Shown piece after piece: positions 50,410-58,841 of a stretch of 60,751 nucleotides of DNA. The notes beneath the pieces are model-generated. The model saw only the letters and a list, made by a program, of their open reading frames with translations. It made no database searches and was not told where the DNA came from. Source of the DNA: Pedobacter yonginensis (lineage in GTDB: Bacteria > Bacteroidota > Bacteroidia > Sphingobacteriales > Sphingobacteriaceae); contig NZ_QGNZ01000006.1 in the NCBI RefSeq assembly GCF_003173595.1, positions 1 to 60,751 on the forward strand. The letters are read 5' to 3'. Position 1 is the first letter of the stretch, and every line of letters begins with the position of its first letter. A program made the translations under genes and the position numbers.

Positions 50410-50859
50410 ATGATAAATTTAGACTTCCCTTGGAAATTCAGTAACGGCAAAATAATCATTTACACGATTATTCAGCAAGCCAAGGATAGTCCGTATTTTT
50501 TTTATGCTCACGATAACCTAATCGGAAGCGTTAATAAAGTTAATGGAGATTGGGTTCAAATTAGTGGAAGACAGGCTTTGGATAGTGTAATTGAAGGAAT
50601 AGGAATGTTTATCGAGGAACATATTAACTTAGCTACCTTACCTAATGATATAATACAGGGTTGGCCAAATGAAGTTTTGGAAGTTGATACAATCTCTGAC
50701 GAAGAATACTTGATAATCATAGCAGATAATGTAGATATTATCAAATTTGAAATAGAATTTCGTGACCAAATACCTGAGCTTGTTAATCAGGAATGGCAAG
50801 TAAAATTTCAGGTCGCAAAGAAAATTAGTGATGAAAGCTTCGAAGTGGATGTAAATTAG
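50410..50859 (+). CDS. Unknown protein in the SOS operon (149 aa)
   Basis: Starts at the ATG 1 bp after the previous stop (TAGTATG), so it is translationally coupled. The longer frame to 50305 is only overlap with its neighbour. Acidic, rich in Ile and Asp, with alternating strands and a central helix (GRQALDSVIEGIGMFIEE). No known domain is seen. It is the last gene of the umuDC-linked operon. Confidence 0.65.
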   Translation: MINLDFPWKFSNGKIIIYTIIQQAKDSPYFFYAHDNLIGSVNKVNGDWVQISGRQALDSVIEGIGMFIEEHINLATLPNDIIQGWPNEVLEVDTISDEEYLIIIADNVDIIKFEIEFRDQIPELVNQEWQVKFQVAKKISDESFEVDVN

Positions 50860-50964
50860 TCCTTTTCTTTAACAGCTTTTAACCTTTAAAATTCCAATCT
50901 AATAGGATTTACAACACTTAAATACCTTTTTGTGGGCGATTTCACATAAGATGATAATTGGATA

Positions 50965-51903
50965 TTATCGTTTGATCTGAGTAATATTGTTTTGCTTTTG
51001 CTGTACTAAAAAATCATTAATATCACCTAATCCTTTTTCACTGTAAAAAGAACTTTTATCTTCGGCCAACTTAATAAACTCTAAGGCCTTTTCAGTTGCT
51101 TTCTTACCTCCTACTCCATTATCAAAATACAGATGTACTGGGATATCCTTTTCTATGGATTTTTCATTTACATTGATGCTTAGCTTTTGGGTGAGATTAC
51201 CTGTACTGTTCAATACAATTGCGTAAAAGCTTTCTTTCGGGTTTAAGTTTCTATAACTACTAAAATCCATACTGCCCTCAAACATCTTTATACTTTGTGG
51301 GTTCGCACCAATAGTAAAGGATGAAATACCACCACCGTTTAAGTTGCCCTTATACAGCTTAGATCTTACGGCATAACCGCCGTTTTTATTTTCAAAGCCG
51401 ATGGCAAAAAAATTATCCTTTCCATTTGTCCAATGAACTTCTTTACCAGCGGTGGCAACGTCTTTCAACTCCAAACCTCGGCTTTCCAAATAATTTAATA
51501 ATGCTGGGTGCTGTACGTTATCCAATACCTTAGTTATTGAAACATTATATTCGGTTTCCCCATTCTTTTTATAAAATGCTTGGTAGGCGTCTGCTACGAT
51601 ATCGGTATTTTTATCAAGTCGATTTATGGCCTCAACGAATGATTTATTTTCAAAAAGCTGAACAGCTTTGATGATGTCGCCCCCCTCTCCTTTAGCATGG
51701 TCATACCAAAGATTATCTTTTTCCTTAACAGATATTGAACCCGTCTTTTGATGATGGAAGCCGAAAAAATACTCTTTACCTTTTTTCCCATCAAATCGCA
51801 ATTCTCCTAATTCTTCAAGTTTAAAAAAGTAATCCAGTAAGGATACTTCGGCCTTAATCTTAGAGGCCTGGTCTGTTAGTTTTGCATAATTGATTTTAGC
51901 CAT
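50965..51903 (-). CDS. Mobile-element primase-like protein (CHC2/Toprim type)
   Basis: 312 residues. The N-terminal part (about 40-105) resembles the CHC2 primase domain (FFGFHHQKTGSISV, LWYDHAKGEGGDIIKAVQLF) but without the zinc-binding Cys set. The C-terminal part (about 195-295) is Toprim-like, with KMFEGSMDFSS (Glu near 208) and LYFDNGVGGKKA (Asp near 260), the DxD partly changed to DNG. Proteins of this kind occur on Bacteroidota plasmids and conjugative elements and may prime the transferred strand. Activity is uncertain. Confidence 0.72.
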   Translation of the reverse strand: MAKINYAKLTDQASKIKAEVSLLDYFFKLEELGELRFDGKKGKEYFFGFHHQKTGSISVKEKDNLWYDHAKGEGGDIIKAVQLFENKSFVEAINRLDKNTDIVADAYQAFYKKNGETEYNVSITKVLDNVQHPALLNYLESRGLELKDVATAGKEVHWTNGKDNFFAIGFENKNGGYAVRSKLYKGNLNGGGISSFTIGANPQSIKMFEGSMDFSSYRNLNPKESFYAIVLNSTGNLTQKLSINVNEKSIEKDIPVHLYFDNGVGGKKATEKALEFIKLAEDKSSFYSEKGLGDINDFLVQQKQNNITQIKR

Positions 51904-51986
51904 TGTAGTATTACATTAAAAGGTTACTATCTATTAATTTGGTGGAATGTATTCCGTGTAATGGTTTTGTGTAGTGCTTAAAGTAT

Positions 51987-52008
51987 AAAAAAACCGAATT
52001 TATTTCGG
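51987..52008 (-). terminator. Terminator downstream of the HEPN-motif gene
   Basis: CCGAA/TTCGG stem with a 5-nt loop. On the minus strand it is followed by T7. It lies about 180 bp after the stop of the gene at 52187 and before the primase-like gene. Confidence 0.65.
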
Positions 52009-52186
52009 CTGTCCTTGGTCACATTTAAACATTCGTTTTTATGTAATCCAAATCAACATAAACTCATTGCCAAAAATTGAAAAATTATTTCATTAGTAAA
52101 TGAGATATGTTGATTAGGGTTTAGAAAGGTTAACAAGATATATGTCAGCAATTTTTGAACAAATTTCCTATCAACTGTAGTCCTTA

Positions 52187-53617
52187 TTATTTTAGCAAAG
52201 TCTTTAAATTTTCAACAGAAGTTTTTACTGTCTTATCTAGCATTAAATTAGATGGCTTGCCTTTGTGTGTTTCCGTTATGTATTTTATTAAATCGTTTAC
52301 AGGTGGTGATGTAATACTTGGTTTAACTATTTCTATAAGCTCTTTAAATTTTCGTTCAGATAATGAAAACTGAAGTCGGCTTGCAATCCTTGAATCTGTA
52401 AAAGAGAGAGCTGCAATGTTTGCTTGATGTGAATCAAGACTAGAGAGAATTTCGGTATATATTTCATTTGCAGCAGATGCAACTCCGTTTCCATTTGTCA
52501 AAAATGTCTCAACTATTGCCATTACAAATTTCTTTTCCACAGACTTCGGAATTTTCATTGGTTGTCCAATAATTCGTAAAAGTTGTCGAGCAAATGCTGG
52601 CTCGTTGTAAAAATTGTTGAAGCCTCTATGTGCAGACAAAAGATTGTCAATTGTATTATCAATTTCGATTGCCCTTAAGTCGTCTGGAATATAACTTTCT
52701 GCATTTACAATTTGCAAAAATTGTCGTGATATCTTCTTTTCATCTTGACTATTATTGGCCGTAAAGTGAGCATACTTTAAACCAAATGACTGCTTTACAT
52801 CTTCGTCAACACGCCCCCAAATTTCAGGAAGTAATAAGTTAATATTCTGATGCGTTTGGCTCGTAGTTTCTGGTCTAACATATATTCCAAAAAAACCAGA
52901 AGCTAAGTTATTGATCTGCTCTTGGGTAAGACTAGTTGAGAAAACGGCTATTTCTTGCGCATCGCTTGCTGAAATGGCTGTGTTCTTTACACCCTGCAAG
53001 AGTTGTTTTATCCTGATTGTAACATTTGAAATTGGTAATGTTATAACCTCCTTAATACAGGTTTCAAGCCATGAGACTAATTGAAGTCCAGTGATTTCAC
53101 TATTGTTTGGATGTGCAGCACTTGCCCAATTCCTCATATAGTTGATGTATTCAAGATGCTTAAATCCAAGGTCTGAAATTAATCCAATCTCTTTAGCGCC
53201 TTTAATTAGGTCGTAATCATCAACTTTGTCTAAATCATCTTCATCCTTTAGTCTTTTTCTTCTTTCGCCAGTTACTGCATTATCATAAAAGAACTCTATG
53301 TCATACTGTGATACGCGTTTTCTAATTTGTAAAATAGTTTCATCCCATAAATAATTTAACGATGCGTCAAAAAGTCCAGATGCTGTACTTGCTATAAACT
53401 TGGAAAGATAAAGTGATTGTTGTTTATCTTCTTGCGTTATTTGATCAAGTACAGTATCAAGGTTTTTAAAAACATTAACTCTCTCTGGGATATTAACGAA
53501 CACACCATCAGTTGGTAAATTATGTAAGTTTAATACCTGTTTTAATCCAGTTTCAAATTCGTTCAATTGAATTAAACTGTTACTCGCTGGTAAATTTTGT
53601 GGTAAATTTTCGTTCAT
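52187..53617 (-). CDS. Unknown protein with HEPN-like motif, possible defence toxin
   Basis: 476 residues, almost entirely helical. The segment YMRNWASAAHPNNSEITG (about 158-175) contains RN-x5-H, which fits the HEPN ribonuclease signature (Arg, polar residue, four to six residues, His), followed by LVSWLETCIKEV as in HEPN helix 4. An acidic patch (about 123-137) precedes it. No other domain is recognised. It lies 151 bp downstream of a GIY-YIG nuclease gene on the same strand, away from the transfer genes. Confidence 0.6.
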   Translation of the reverse strand: MNENLPQNLPASNSLIQLNEFETGLKQVLNLHNLPTDGVFVNIPERVNVFKNLDTVLDQITQEDKQQSLYLSKFIASTASGLFDASLNYLWDETILQIRKRVSQYDIEFFYDNAVTGERRKRLKDEDDLDKVDDYDLIKGAKEIGLISDLGFKHLEYINYMRNWASAAHPNNSEITGLQLVSWLETCIKEVITLPISNVTIRIKQLLQGVKNTAISASDAQEIAVFSTSLTQEQINNLASGFFGIYVRPETTSQTHQNINLLLPEIWGRVDEDVKQSFGLKYAHFTANNSQDEKKISRQFLQIVNAESYIPDDLRAIEIDNTIDNLLSAHRGFNNFYNEPAFARQLLRIIGQPMKIPKSVEKKFVMAIVETFLTNGNGVASAANEIYTEILSSLDSHQANIAALSFTDSRIASRLQFSLSERKFKELIEIVKPSITSPPVNDLIKYITETHKGKPSNLMLDKTVKTSVENLKTLLK

Positions 53618-53731
53618 ATTTGGTTCTTTAGGATTACCCCCTAAAACATTCTTAAATTATATCGCTTGTGGGGTGTTTATTTATATTTTCTCTAAGATAT
53701 AATTTTTATAAAATATGTCGTTATTTAACAT

Positions 53732-53762
53732 CCTCAATTGAAATTGGCATATCCAATTGAGG
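53732..53762. other. Nested hairpin between the GIY-YIG and HEPN-motif genes
   Basis: CCTCAATTG pairs with CAATTGAGG, and inside it AATTGG pairs with CCAATT. The two pairings overlap and could be alternatives. No T-run follows, so it may be an operator or RNA switch rather than a terminator. Confidence 0.4.
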
Positions 53763-53768
53763 CATATA

Positions 53769-54230
53769 TTAAGCACTTTTTCGTTTGCCTCGCTTGTTCA
53801 ACCGAATATCTTTTTCAATAAGGACTTCAATCATTTCTTCCAATTCTTTTCTACCCAAAGATACTTCCAGATAAGCGAATTGAAGTTTATTACTTATATG
53901 CTCATTAATCAAAAGCTCAATGTGGGCTGGAAATTTTATTTTGTTCGTAGCTTTAACAAATCCATCTATGCTGGAATAATGCATTGTTCCTATAGTTCTT
54001 CTAATTGTATGGTGTCGGCTATCCAAAAGGTCTTTCATACGTCCACGTAAATTACCTGTCTCACCAACATACACAATTTTGTCGTCTTGTTTGAAAGTAT
54101 AAACTCCTGCTTTTGATGGAATTGTGTTTGCCCACTGCCTTGTTAAAATTGCCTGCTTGAAATTACTGGAATGCATTAGCTTGTCCATTAGCATTTCGAG
54201 GTACTGGATTTCATTCTCTTTAATTATCAT
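53769..54230 (-). CDS. GIY-YIG domain nuclease
   Basis: 153 residues. An N-terminal helix is followed by the GIY-YIG core: AGVYTFKQDD (42-50) and IVYVGETGNLRGRMKDLL (52-69), with Arg62/64 and a likely metal-binding Glu near 104 (HIELLINEH). The C-terminus is basic (NKRGKRKSA) and could bind DNA. Single-domain, so a small endonuclease. Pairing with the neighbouring HEPN-motif gene is suggestive of a defence or toxin unit but unproven. Confidence 0.82.
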   Translation of the reverse strand: MIIKENEIQYLEMLMDKLMHSSNFKQAILTRQWANTIPSKAGVYTFKQDDKIVYVGETGNLRGRMKDLLDSRHHTIRRTIGTMHYSSIDGFVKATNKIKFPAHIELLINEHISNKLQFAYLEVSLGRKELEEMIEVLIEKDIRLNKRGKRKSA

Positions 54231-54254
54231 GCTTAATATTTATAAATTGCTTAC

Positions 54255-54629
54255 TCAATAGGTTGTTTTTCGATTAAGTCTAGATTTGATTTCAGATACA
54301 GCATCCAAAAACTTTTGTAGCCTGATAGGTTTCGTGAGAAATATATTTTTCTCCAAATCAATTTCAGGATGGGAATATGGTCTATCTGCACTAACAAAAA
54401 CAACAAAAGCAAAATCCATTATCTTTTTAGCTAGTTCAACTCCTGAAATGTAAGGCATGTTAATATCGGTAAATACAATATCTGGTTTCAATAGATTGAT
54501 TTGATTAAGGGCGAGCCTGGGATCATTTGCTGAGCCTACGATTTCTAAATCATGGCTTTCTTTGATATAGTCAGAAACCAGATTAATACCATGCATTTCA
54601 TCATCTACTATATAGCATTTATAATTCAT
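54255..54629 (-). CDS. Single-domain response regulator (REC)
   Basis: 124 residues. Acidic pair Asp9-Asp10 (IVDDE), phospho-acceptor Asp55 (FTDINMP), Ser80 as the switch residue and Lys100 (LTKP) are all present. It resembles the receiver half of LytTR-type regulators but has no output domain. There is no histidine kinase on the plasmid, so it would need a host kinase. Confidence 0.85.
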   Translation of the reverse strand: MNYKCYIVDDEMHGINLVSDYIKESHDLEIVGSANDPRLALNQINLLKPDIVFTDINMPYISGVELAKKIMDFAFVVFVSADRPYSHPEIDLEKNIFLTKPIRLQKFLDAVSEIKSRLNRKTTY

Positions 54630-54743
54630 TTTGAGAGTGCGTTATTTATATATTATGTTAAGATTATGATTTATCGACTATACTTAGGTTCTCATAAGGT
54701 GAAAACTTACAAACTGGTTTGCCGTTGTTTTCTAACTGTCTTT

Positions 54744-55355
54744 TTACTTTGACAACTCCCCTAACCTATCTTTATCATAGGTTTCATGTAATTCTTGAAG
54801 AACATAATTATCAGGCTGATCTTTTTGGTATAAGCTGACTAATTGAGGGTTATTAGCGTATTTATCTAACGTTAAATATGCGCTCCACATGCGGAGATCA
54901 GTATCTAAAAAATCGTAAAGTTCTTTGATATGTATTAAAAGATGGGAGTAGTCAAAATCGATTTCATACTGATCATACACCATACCTAAAACAACATCCT
55001 GAAATGGCTCGAAAAAACCTTTAATAGAACTTATTTGAAAATCAAGTTCGTACAATTCATTTTCTCTTATGCCCCCTCCTTTATTTGCTAAAATAAAGCC
55101 TGTTTTTACTTCTTTATCCAACTCTGAAAACTTTAAAGTTACAACTACCGCATAAGCCCAGTCGTAAAAAGCGTGCTTAACTTCAATTTTACGGTAGATT
55201 ATATCCCTCGACAGCGATTTTCTTTCGCGATATAAACTATGAGCAATCCTATCCAAATTTGATTGATTAATTAAGAAGTCTACGAGCCTAATAATCTCTT
55301 GATTAGTGAGGTCAAAAATATTCCTACTGTGATATTTTATTTTTTCTAAATTCAT
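54744..55355 (-). CDS. Unknown soluble protein (203 aa)
   Basis: 203 residues, helical and acidic, with Tyr- and Leu-rich segments (RIAHSLYRERKSLSRDI, FFEPFQDVVLGMVYDQYEID). No signal peptide, membrane segment or known motif. It appears to begin a run of small minus-strand plasmid genes that continues to 60.7 kb. Confidence 0.6.
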   Translation of the reverse strand: MNLEKIKYHSRNIFDLTNQEIIRLVDFLINQSNLDRIAHSLYRERKSLSRDIIYRKIEVKHAFYDWAYAVVVTLKFSELDKEVKTGFILANKGGGIRENELYELDFQISSIKGFFEPFQDVVLGMVYDQYEIDFDYSHLLIHIKELYDFLDTDLRMWSAYLTLDKYANNPQLVSLYQKDQPDNYVLQELHETYDKDRLGELSK

Positions 55356-55369
55356 CGGACAATGGTTTA

Positions 55370-55537
55370 TTAGTTGAAAAATAGTTTTTGTTCTTCCAAA
55401 AATTTAAAGACCTGCTTTTCATTGTTTCTAAAAATAACAATAGAATAAAAAACAGGGTGTTCTTCAATTTCCAGAACTTCTCCCAAGTTGATCAGGGTAT
55501 CGCCTATTTTAAGGTCTTTGAGGTTAATTTCTTTCAT
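55370..55537 (-). CDS. Small protein (55 aa)
   Basis: ATG at 55537 to TAA at 55370-55372 encodes 55 residues starting MKEINLKDLKIGDTL and containing LGEVLEIEEHPVFYSIVIF, a strand pattern like small KOW/SH3-type barrels. It fits neatly between its neighbours (14 bp and 21 bp gaps) on the same strand. Function unknown. Confidence 0.6.
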   Translation of the reverse strand: MKEINLKDLKIGDTLINLGEVLEIEEHPVFYSIVIFRNNEKQVFKFLEEQKLFFN

Positions 55538-55558
55538 AATATTGTGATTGATTTTATT

Positions 55559-55768
55559 TCATTTATTAAGATTAGCCCCCTTCCGTTTGGACATTATTTT
55601 ATCATAAGCAGATACAATCAACTTTTCGGTTGATCTTCTAACTTGTTCGATTCCCTGATCGATTTCGTCTGACTTCTTTTTAACTTTTGAATATCGCCTA
55701 CATTCAACTATATAGCCGATCAGCACGGCAAAAAAAAGAATAAAGATGGTTAATAGTAGATACTGCAT
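55559..55768 (-). CDS. Small membrane-anchored coiled-coil protein (69 aa)
   Basis: One N-terminal membrane segment (about 3-21) followed by a basic Lys/Glu coiled coil (RRYSKVKKKSDEIDQGIEQV). It could be a DivIC-like or exclusion-type small membrane protein, but nothing more specific can be said. A good TGACGTCA operator lies about 30 bp upstream. Confidence 0.62.
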   Translation of the reverse strand: MQYLLLTIFILFFAVLIGYIVECRRYSKVKKKSDEIDQGIEQVRRSTEKLIVSAYDKIMSKRKGANLNK

Positions 55769-55795
55769 AATAATCGTTTAATTTATAAATACATA

Positions 55796-55813
55796 TTGAC
55801 GTCATGATGTCAA
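55796..55813. promoter_or_regulatory. TGACGTCA-family operator pair
   Basis: TTGACGTCATGATGTCAA is itself an 18-bp near-perfect palindrome made of two overlapping copies of the motif. It lies 28-45 bp upstream of the gene that starts at 55768. Confidence 0.6.
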
Positions 55814-55822
55814 TACTCCTTT

Positions 55823-56128
55823 TTAATTAGCCATGTAATCGGAATAATTAAACAGGTCGGTATGAATAAACCTGTCTGTACTATTTTGTATTATTCCATC
55901 TTCTCCAAATAAAAGAGCTACCTTAAAGCCTGTTATTGGTATTATTATAGGTTTGTTACTCTTTAAAGACTGCCTTACATTTTCTTCTGTTATCATTTTA
56001 TCTAATGCAAAATTTTCCTCACTAAAAAAGTTAATCAGCCATTTATAAAGTTCCTTTTCTGTCCTGCACGGAACAGGGTTTATTAAGGCTCTTGGTTCTT
56101 CGGTTTTTATAAATCCTATAATGTACAT
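55823..56128 (-). CDS. Unknown small protein (101 aa)
   Basis: 101 residues, mixed alpha/beta: MYIIGFIKTEEPRALINP, a helix (EKELYKWLINFF) and a strand-rich end with PIIIPITGFKVALLFGEDG. No motif recognised. Spaced 6 bp from the upstream gene and 9 bp from an operator pair downstream. Confidence 0.6.
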   Translation of the reverse strand: MYIIGFIKTEEPRALINPVPCRTEKELYKWLINFFSEENFALDKMITEENVRQSLKSNKPIIIPITGFKVALLFGEDGIIQNSTDRFIHTDLFNYSDYMAN

Positions 56129-56134
56129 TCTATA

Positions 56135-56359
56135 TCATTTAGTGGGTGTTACATCATCAAAAAAGTAAAGGCCATTTTTATGTAGATAATTCAAAATCTC
56201 CAACCTTACTAAGTAAGTAAGCCTACCATCTTGTAGAAATTTTTCTCTCCCTAACTTTTGTATTTGTTCGATTTTCCTAATATTGAGCCTACGGAGACTA
56301 TTTAAGGTAAAAACCCTGACTTCATCTATATCAATTATTTCCTTGTCGCTGAAAATCAT
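56135..56359 (-). CDS. Small protein resembling an RNA polymerase alpha-CTD-like HhH fold
   Basis: 74 residues. LNSLRRLNIRKIEQIQKLG, a short link and LVRLEILNYLHKNGLYF follow the spacing of the alpha C-terminal domain (helix, hairpin, helix, final Leu-rich helix with GL). The match is by eye and weak. If real, it could bind DNA or interfere with host promoter recognition. Repeat copy H lies just upstream. Confidence 0.5.
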   Translation of the reverse strand: MIFSDKEIIDIDEVRVFTLNSLRRLNIRKIEQIQKLGREKFLQDGRLTYLVRLEILNYLHKNGLYFFDDVTPTK

Positions 56360-56388
56360 TTTTTAAATTTTAGAAGTAAGCTAAAATC

Positions 56389-56500
56389 CTATCGTTTCAA
56401 TAGTGGAGCAGTGAGTGATCAGGTGCGCAGCACATTCAAAACGATAGTGTTTTTATTTTCTCCAGCTCGACCAGGTTAAACAAATCAATAGTATTTTGAT
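56389..56500 (-). repeat. Dispersed palindromic repeat, copy H
   Basis: An inverted copy containing CTATCGTTTCAATAGT, AAAACGATAGTGTTTT and CAATAGTATTTTGAT, lacking one arm. It sits in a 265-bp intergenic gap, 29 bp upstream of one gene's start and 124 bp downstream of the next gene's stop. The rest of that gap shows no gene. Confidence 0.78.
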
Positions 56501-56624
56501 TTATTCTTTTCCGATCCTCTGGAATAATTTCATTTTGTTTTGGAAATATAGCAAAACTATATATATTTACAATCGAGAGCGTTAATAGAAATGGGGCAAA
56601 ATCTTAGGACTAGCCCTTTCTCTT

Positions 56625-56852
56625 TTAGTACTCTTCTGTTAATTCGATTAGAGAATATTGCTCTTTCTTTTTTGTTAAGTGATTATTAAAAACCTTGAAA
56701 GTCTTAAATCCAAACAAAGCTTTTGCATTGAAAATAAACAGATAGTCCTTAGTCAAATTTGATTTGAATACACTGGCTAAATCTTCGCCATTGTGAAACT
56801 CGATTACCTCTTTTTCATCAAGCCGTTTTTTCAGGTTGTTTTCTGCTGACAT
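56625..56852 (-). CDS. Small unknown protein (75 aa)
   Basis: 75 residues: a charged N-terminal helix (ENNLKKRLDEKEVIEFHNG), then LFIFNAKALFGFKTF and an acidic end. No known family. Separated by 2 bp from the upstream gene, so probably co-transcribed. Confidence 0.6.
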   Translation of the reverse strand: MSAENNLKKRLDEKEVIEFHNGEDLASVFKSNLTKDYLFIFNAKALFGFKTFKVFNNHLTKKKEQYSLIELTEEY

Positions 56853-56854
56853 AT

Positions 56855-57673
56855 TTATAAGTCTAAAATTCTTATTGAACTGGTTTGAGGTTTCTTAATT
56901 TCTGAAAGTTCAAGTTCGGAATACTCAAACATCAGGGCTTTGCATATTTTTCTAATTCTCTGGAATTGGGAATATTGGATTTCTTCATATTCCATATTTC
57001 TACCCTTTAAGGTTTTTACGGCATCTTCAAAATCATAATACCTGCAATTGGCTTTATACCCTGAAATCTCAAATGTTGAGCATTTAAATAGTCGTTCTTT
57101 AGTTTTATCATCGGGTTTTGCTATGTGCAACCTGATTTCCTCGGGAACGCTACAATCATAAAGGGGTAGATTTCTTTCTCGCCAATATTCAAGCGTGGAA
57201 GGAAGTTCACCCTTTGAATTGTATTTATAATGTAGAGCGGTTAGGCGTATATCATAAAAGGAATGATAACTATTGTTACACCATAGGTATTTACTTTCAC
57301 CATCGGCTAATTGATGGAAAAATTCTGTATGCCGGAACATCAGGCCAACCGACAATTTTCTTAACCTGATATAGTTACTTTCCGAAATTCTTATTGAGCC
57401 TTTATAAGCTTCTACCAATTCCTTTTCACTTTTCGCATAGTGTCCAAGGCTCAAATCTTTTCCTGTCTCAAACATAATGTGATAGTAGCCGTTGGTTTTA
57501 GTGGCTACCAGTGTTCTTATTTTATCAAAATAAGAGAACGACTTTACTTCCTGCCCGATCTTATCAGAATAAGCATCTTGACTATAAAGGGCATCTAAGC
57601 GAAAATCAATGATACCTTGCTTTCTTTCTTCGTTTCGATATTGGCTAGGGGTATAAAAATAGTAGCGTTTCAT
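56855..57673 (-). CDS. Unknown Tyr-rich protein (272 aa)
   Basis: 272 residues, soluble, unusually rich in Tyr and Arg, with YYFYTPSQYRNEERKQG at the N-terminus and a central WCNNSYHSFYDIRLTALHY. Three Cys in residues 170-215 are not spaced as a zinc finger. No domain is recognised. It lies in the small-gene block regulated at 57952-57996. Confidence 0.6.
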   Translation of the reverse strand: MKRYYFYTPSQYRNEERKQGIIDFRLDALYSQDAYSDKIGQEVKSFSYFDKIRTLVATKTNGYYHIMFETGKDLSLGHYAKSEKELVEAYKGSIRISESNYIRLRKLSVGLMFRHTEFFHQLADGESKYLWCNNSYHSFYDIRLTALHYKYNSKGELPSTLEYWRERNLPLYDCSVPEEIRLHIAKPDDKTKERLFKCSTFEISGYKANCRYYDFEDAVKTLKGRNMEYEEIQYSQFQRIRKICKALMFEYSELELSEIKKPQTSSIRILDL

Positions 57674-57683
57674 AATTTATAAG

Positions 57684-57932
57684 TTAGTCGATTGAATACT
57701 CATATTCTTGTGGATTATCAAAACCATTAAAGGAAACTCTAAAATCGTTAAAATCTTCTTTTGAAGCTAATCTAATACTTTTAACATAGTCAGTATAGAT
57801 CACTGACCGTTCGCTAAATCTCGAACCCTTTAGAATTGATGTATGAAGTATTTGTACTATACGGGGAAGTTGTGGCATTATATAGCCCAAAACGTTTTCC
57901 TCAACAACAACTAATTTAATTCTATTTTCCAT
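57684..57932 (-). CDS. Small unknown protein (82 aa)
   Basis: Starts at the ATG 57932 (MENRIKLVVVEENVLGYIMP). An upstream ATG at 57962 would overlap the -7 element, so it is unlikely. Mixed alpha/beta, no recognised family. First gene of a three-gene minus-strand group with a TATATTTG -7 element and two GACGTC operators upstream. Confidence 0.6.
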   Translation of the reverse strand: MENRIKLVVVEENVLGYIMPQLPRIVQILHTSILKGSRFSERSVIYTDYVKSIRLASKEDFNDFRVSFNGFDNPQEYEYSID

Positions 57933-57951
57933 GATATCTGCTTTTGACAAA

Positions 57952-57996
57952 CAAATATACAAAAAGATGTATTGACGTCAAAACATATTGACGTAA
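57952..57996 (-). promoter_or_regulatory. Promoter with two TGACGTCA-family operators
   Basis: On the minus strand TATATTTG (57959-57952) lies 20 bp before the ATG at 57932. Upstream of it are TTGACGTCAA (57972-57981, palindromic) and ATTGACGTAA (57987-57996), 15 bp apart, covering the -33 region. Confidence 0.6.
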
Positions 57997-58015
57997 AAAT
58001 ATAAATACATCTAAC

Positions 58016-58810
58016 TTAGAATAATAGATGAAAGCCCCTACCCTGTTTAGGTTTTATGGTTTCCTCGAATTTTTTAATTTCTTCTTTCAAAAGCATAGAG
58101 TATTCTTTGCCCATGAAATTTCTAAATATATTGATATCCTCTTTGGCTCTAGTTTCCTTTAAGGCTTCGATGTAGTCAACTTTAGATTGTTGATGTACAA
58201 TTGCAAGGGGTAATTTGTAATAAGCTTGAATGTAATTCATAAGTAGCCTCGAGGTCCGACCGTTACCATCGTAAAAGGGATGGATACTTACTAAATTGTA
58301 ATGAGCATCAAATGATAATTTTACTTGTTCCAGCAATGATAAATCAGGTTTCATGGCTTTAAAAATTGCATCAGCAAGGTTCTTGGTAAGCGGTACTACT
58401 TTATCATAGTTTGGAAAATAGGTATCTCCTGCCGTAACATTGCCTTTTCGAAATTCTCCTTTTGTGGCATCAACTGTTCCCAGTGCTGTATTATAAACTA
58501 ATCCTGTATTGCGGATAAGTAAAGAGTTCAATTCCTGAATAAGTGGTACAGAAACAGGCCTTTTATTATTGGCCTCCTTTAAGGCAAATTGTAATGCAGA
58601 AAAATGATCGGTAACCATTAAGCTGTGCGCTAATGGCTTTCCTTTTGGGGTTAAACCCTCGTCAATTAAAACCTGTGTTTCAACTTCGGTTAAGGTAGAA
58701 CCCTCCAAAACAGTAGAATGATGGACAATAGAAATATTGTTAAATTTCTCATGGTCTATAACATCAGCTATACCCAAAGCTTTGTATTTTTCAATTAATT
58801 TTAAGTCCAT
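58016..58810 (-). CDS. Fic-family AMP transferase with N-terminal inhibitory motif
   Basis: 264 residues. The catalytic motif HPFYDGNGRTSR is complete at 177-188 (His177 base, Arg185 for ATP phosphates). An inhibitory helix motif S-x3-E-G occurs at Ser32-Gly37 (HSTVLEGS), so this is a self-inhibited class II Fic protein. The fold also shows GxFR at about 119-121. It is likely to transfer AMP or a related group to a host or plasmid target. It could act in stability or competition. Confidence 0.88.
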   Translation of the reverse strand: MDLKLIEKYKALGIADVIDHEKFNNISIVHHSTVLEGSTLTEVETQVLIDEGLTPKGKPLAHSLMVTDHFSALQFALKEANNKRPVSVPLIQELNSLLIRNTGLVYNTALGTVDATKGEFRKGNVTAGDTYFPNYDKVVPLTKNLADAIFKAMKPDLSLLEQVKLSFDAHYNLVSIHPFYDGNGRTSRLLMNYIQAYYKLPLAIVHQQSKVDYIEALKETRAKEDINIFRNFMGKEYSMLLKEEIKKFEETIKPKQGRGFHLLF

Positions 58811-58841
58811 TTTCTTTTTAAGTTTAGTAGCCCGTGGGATT

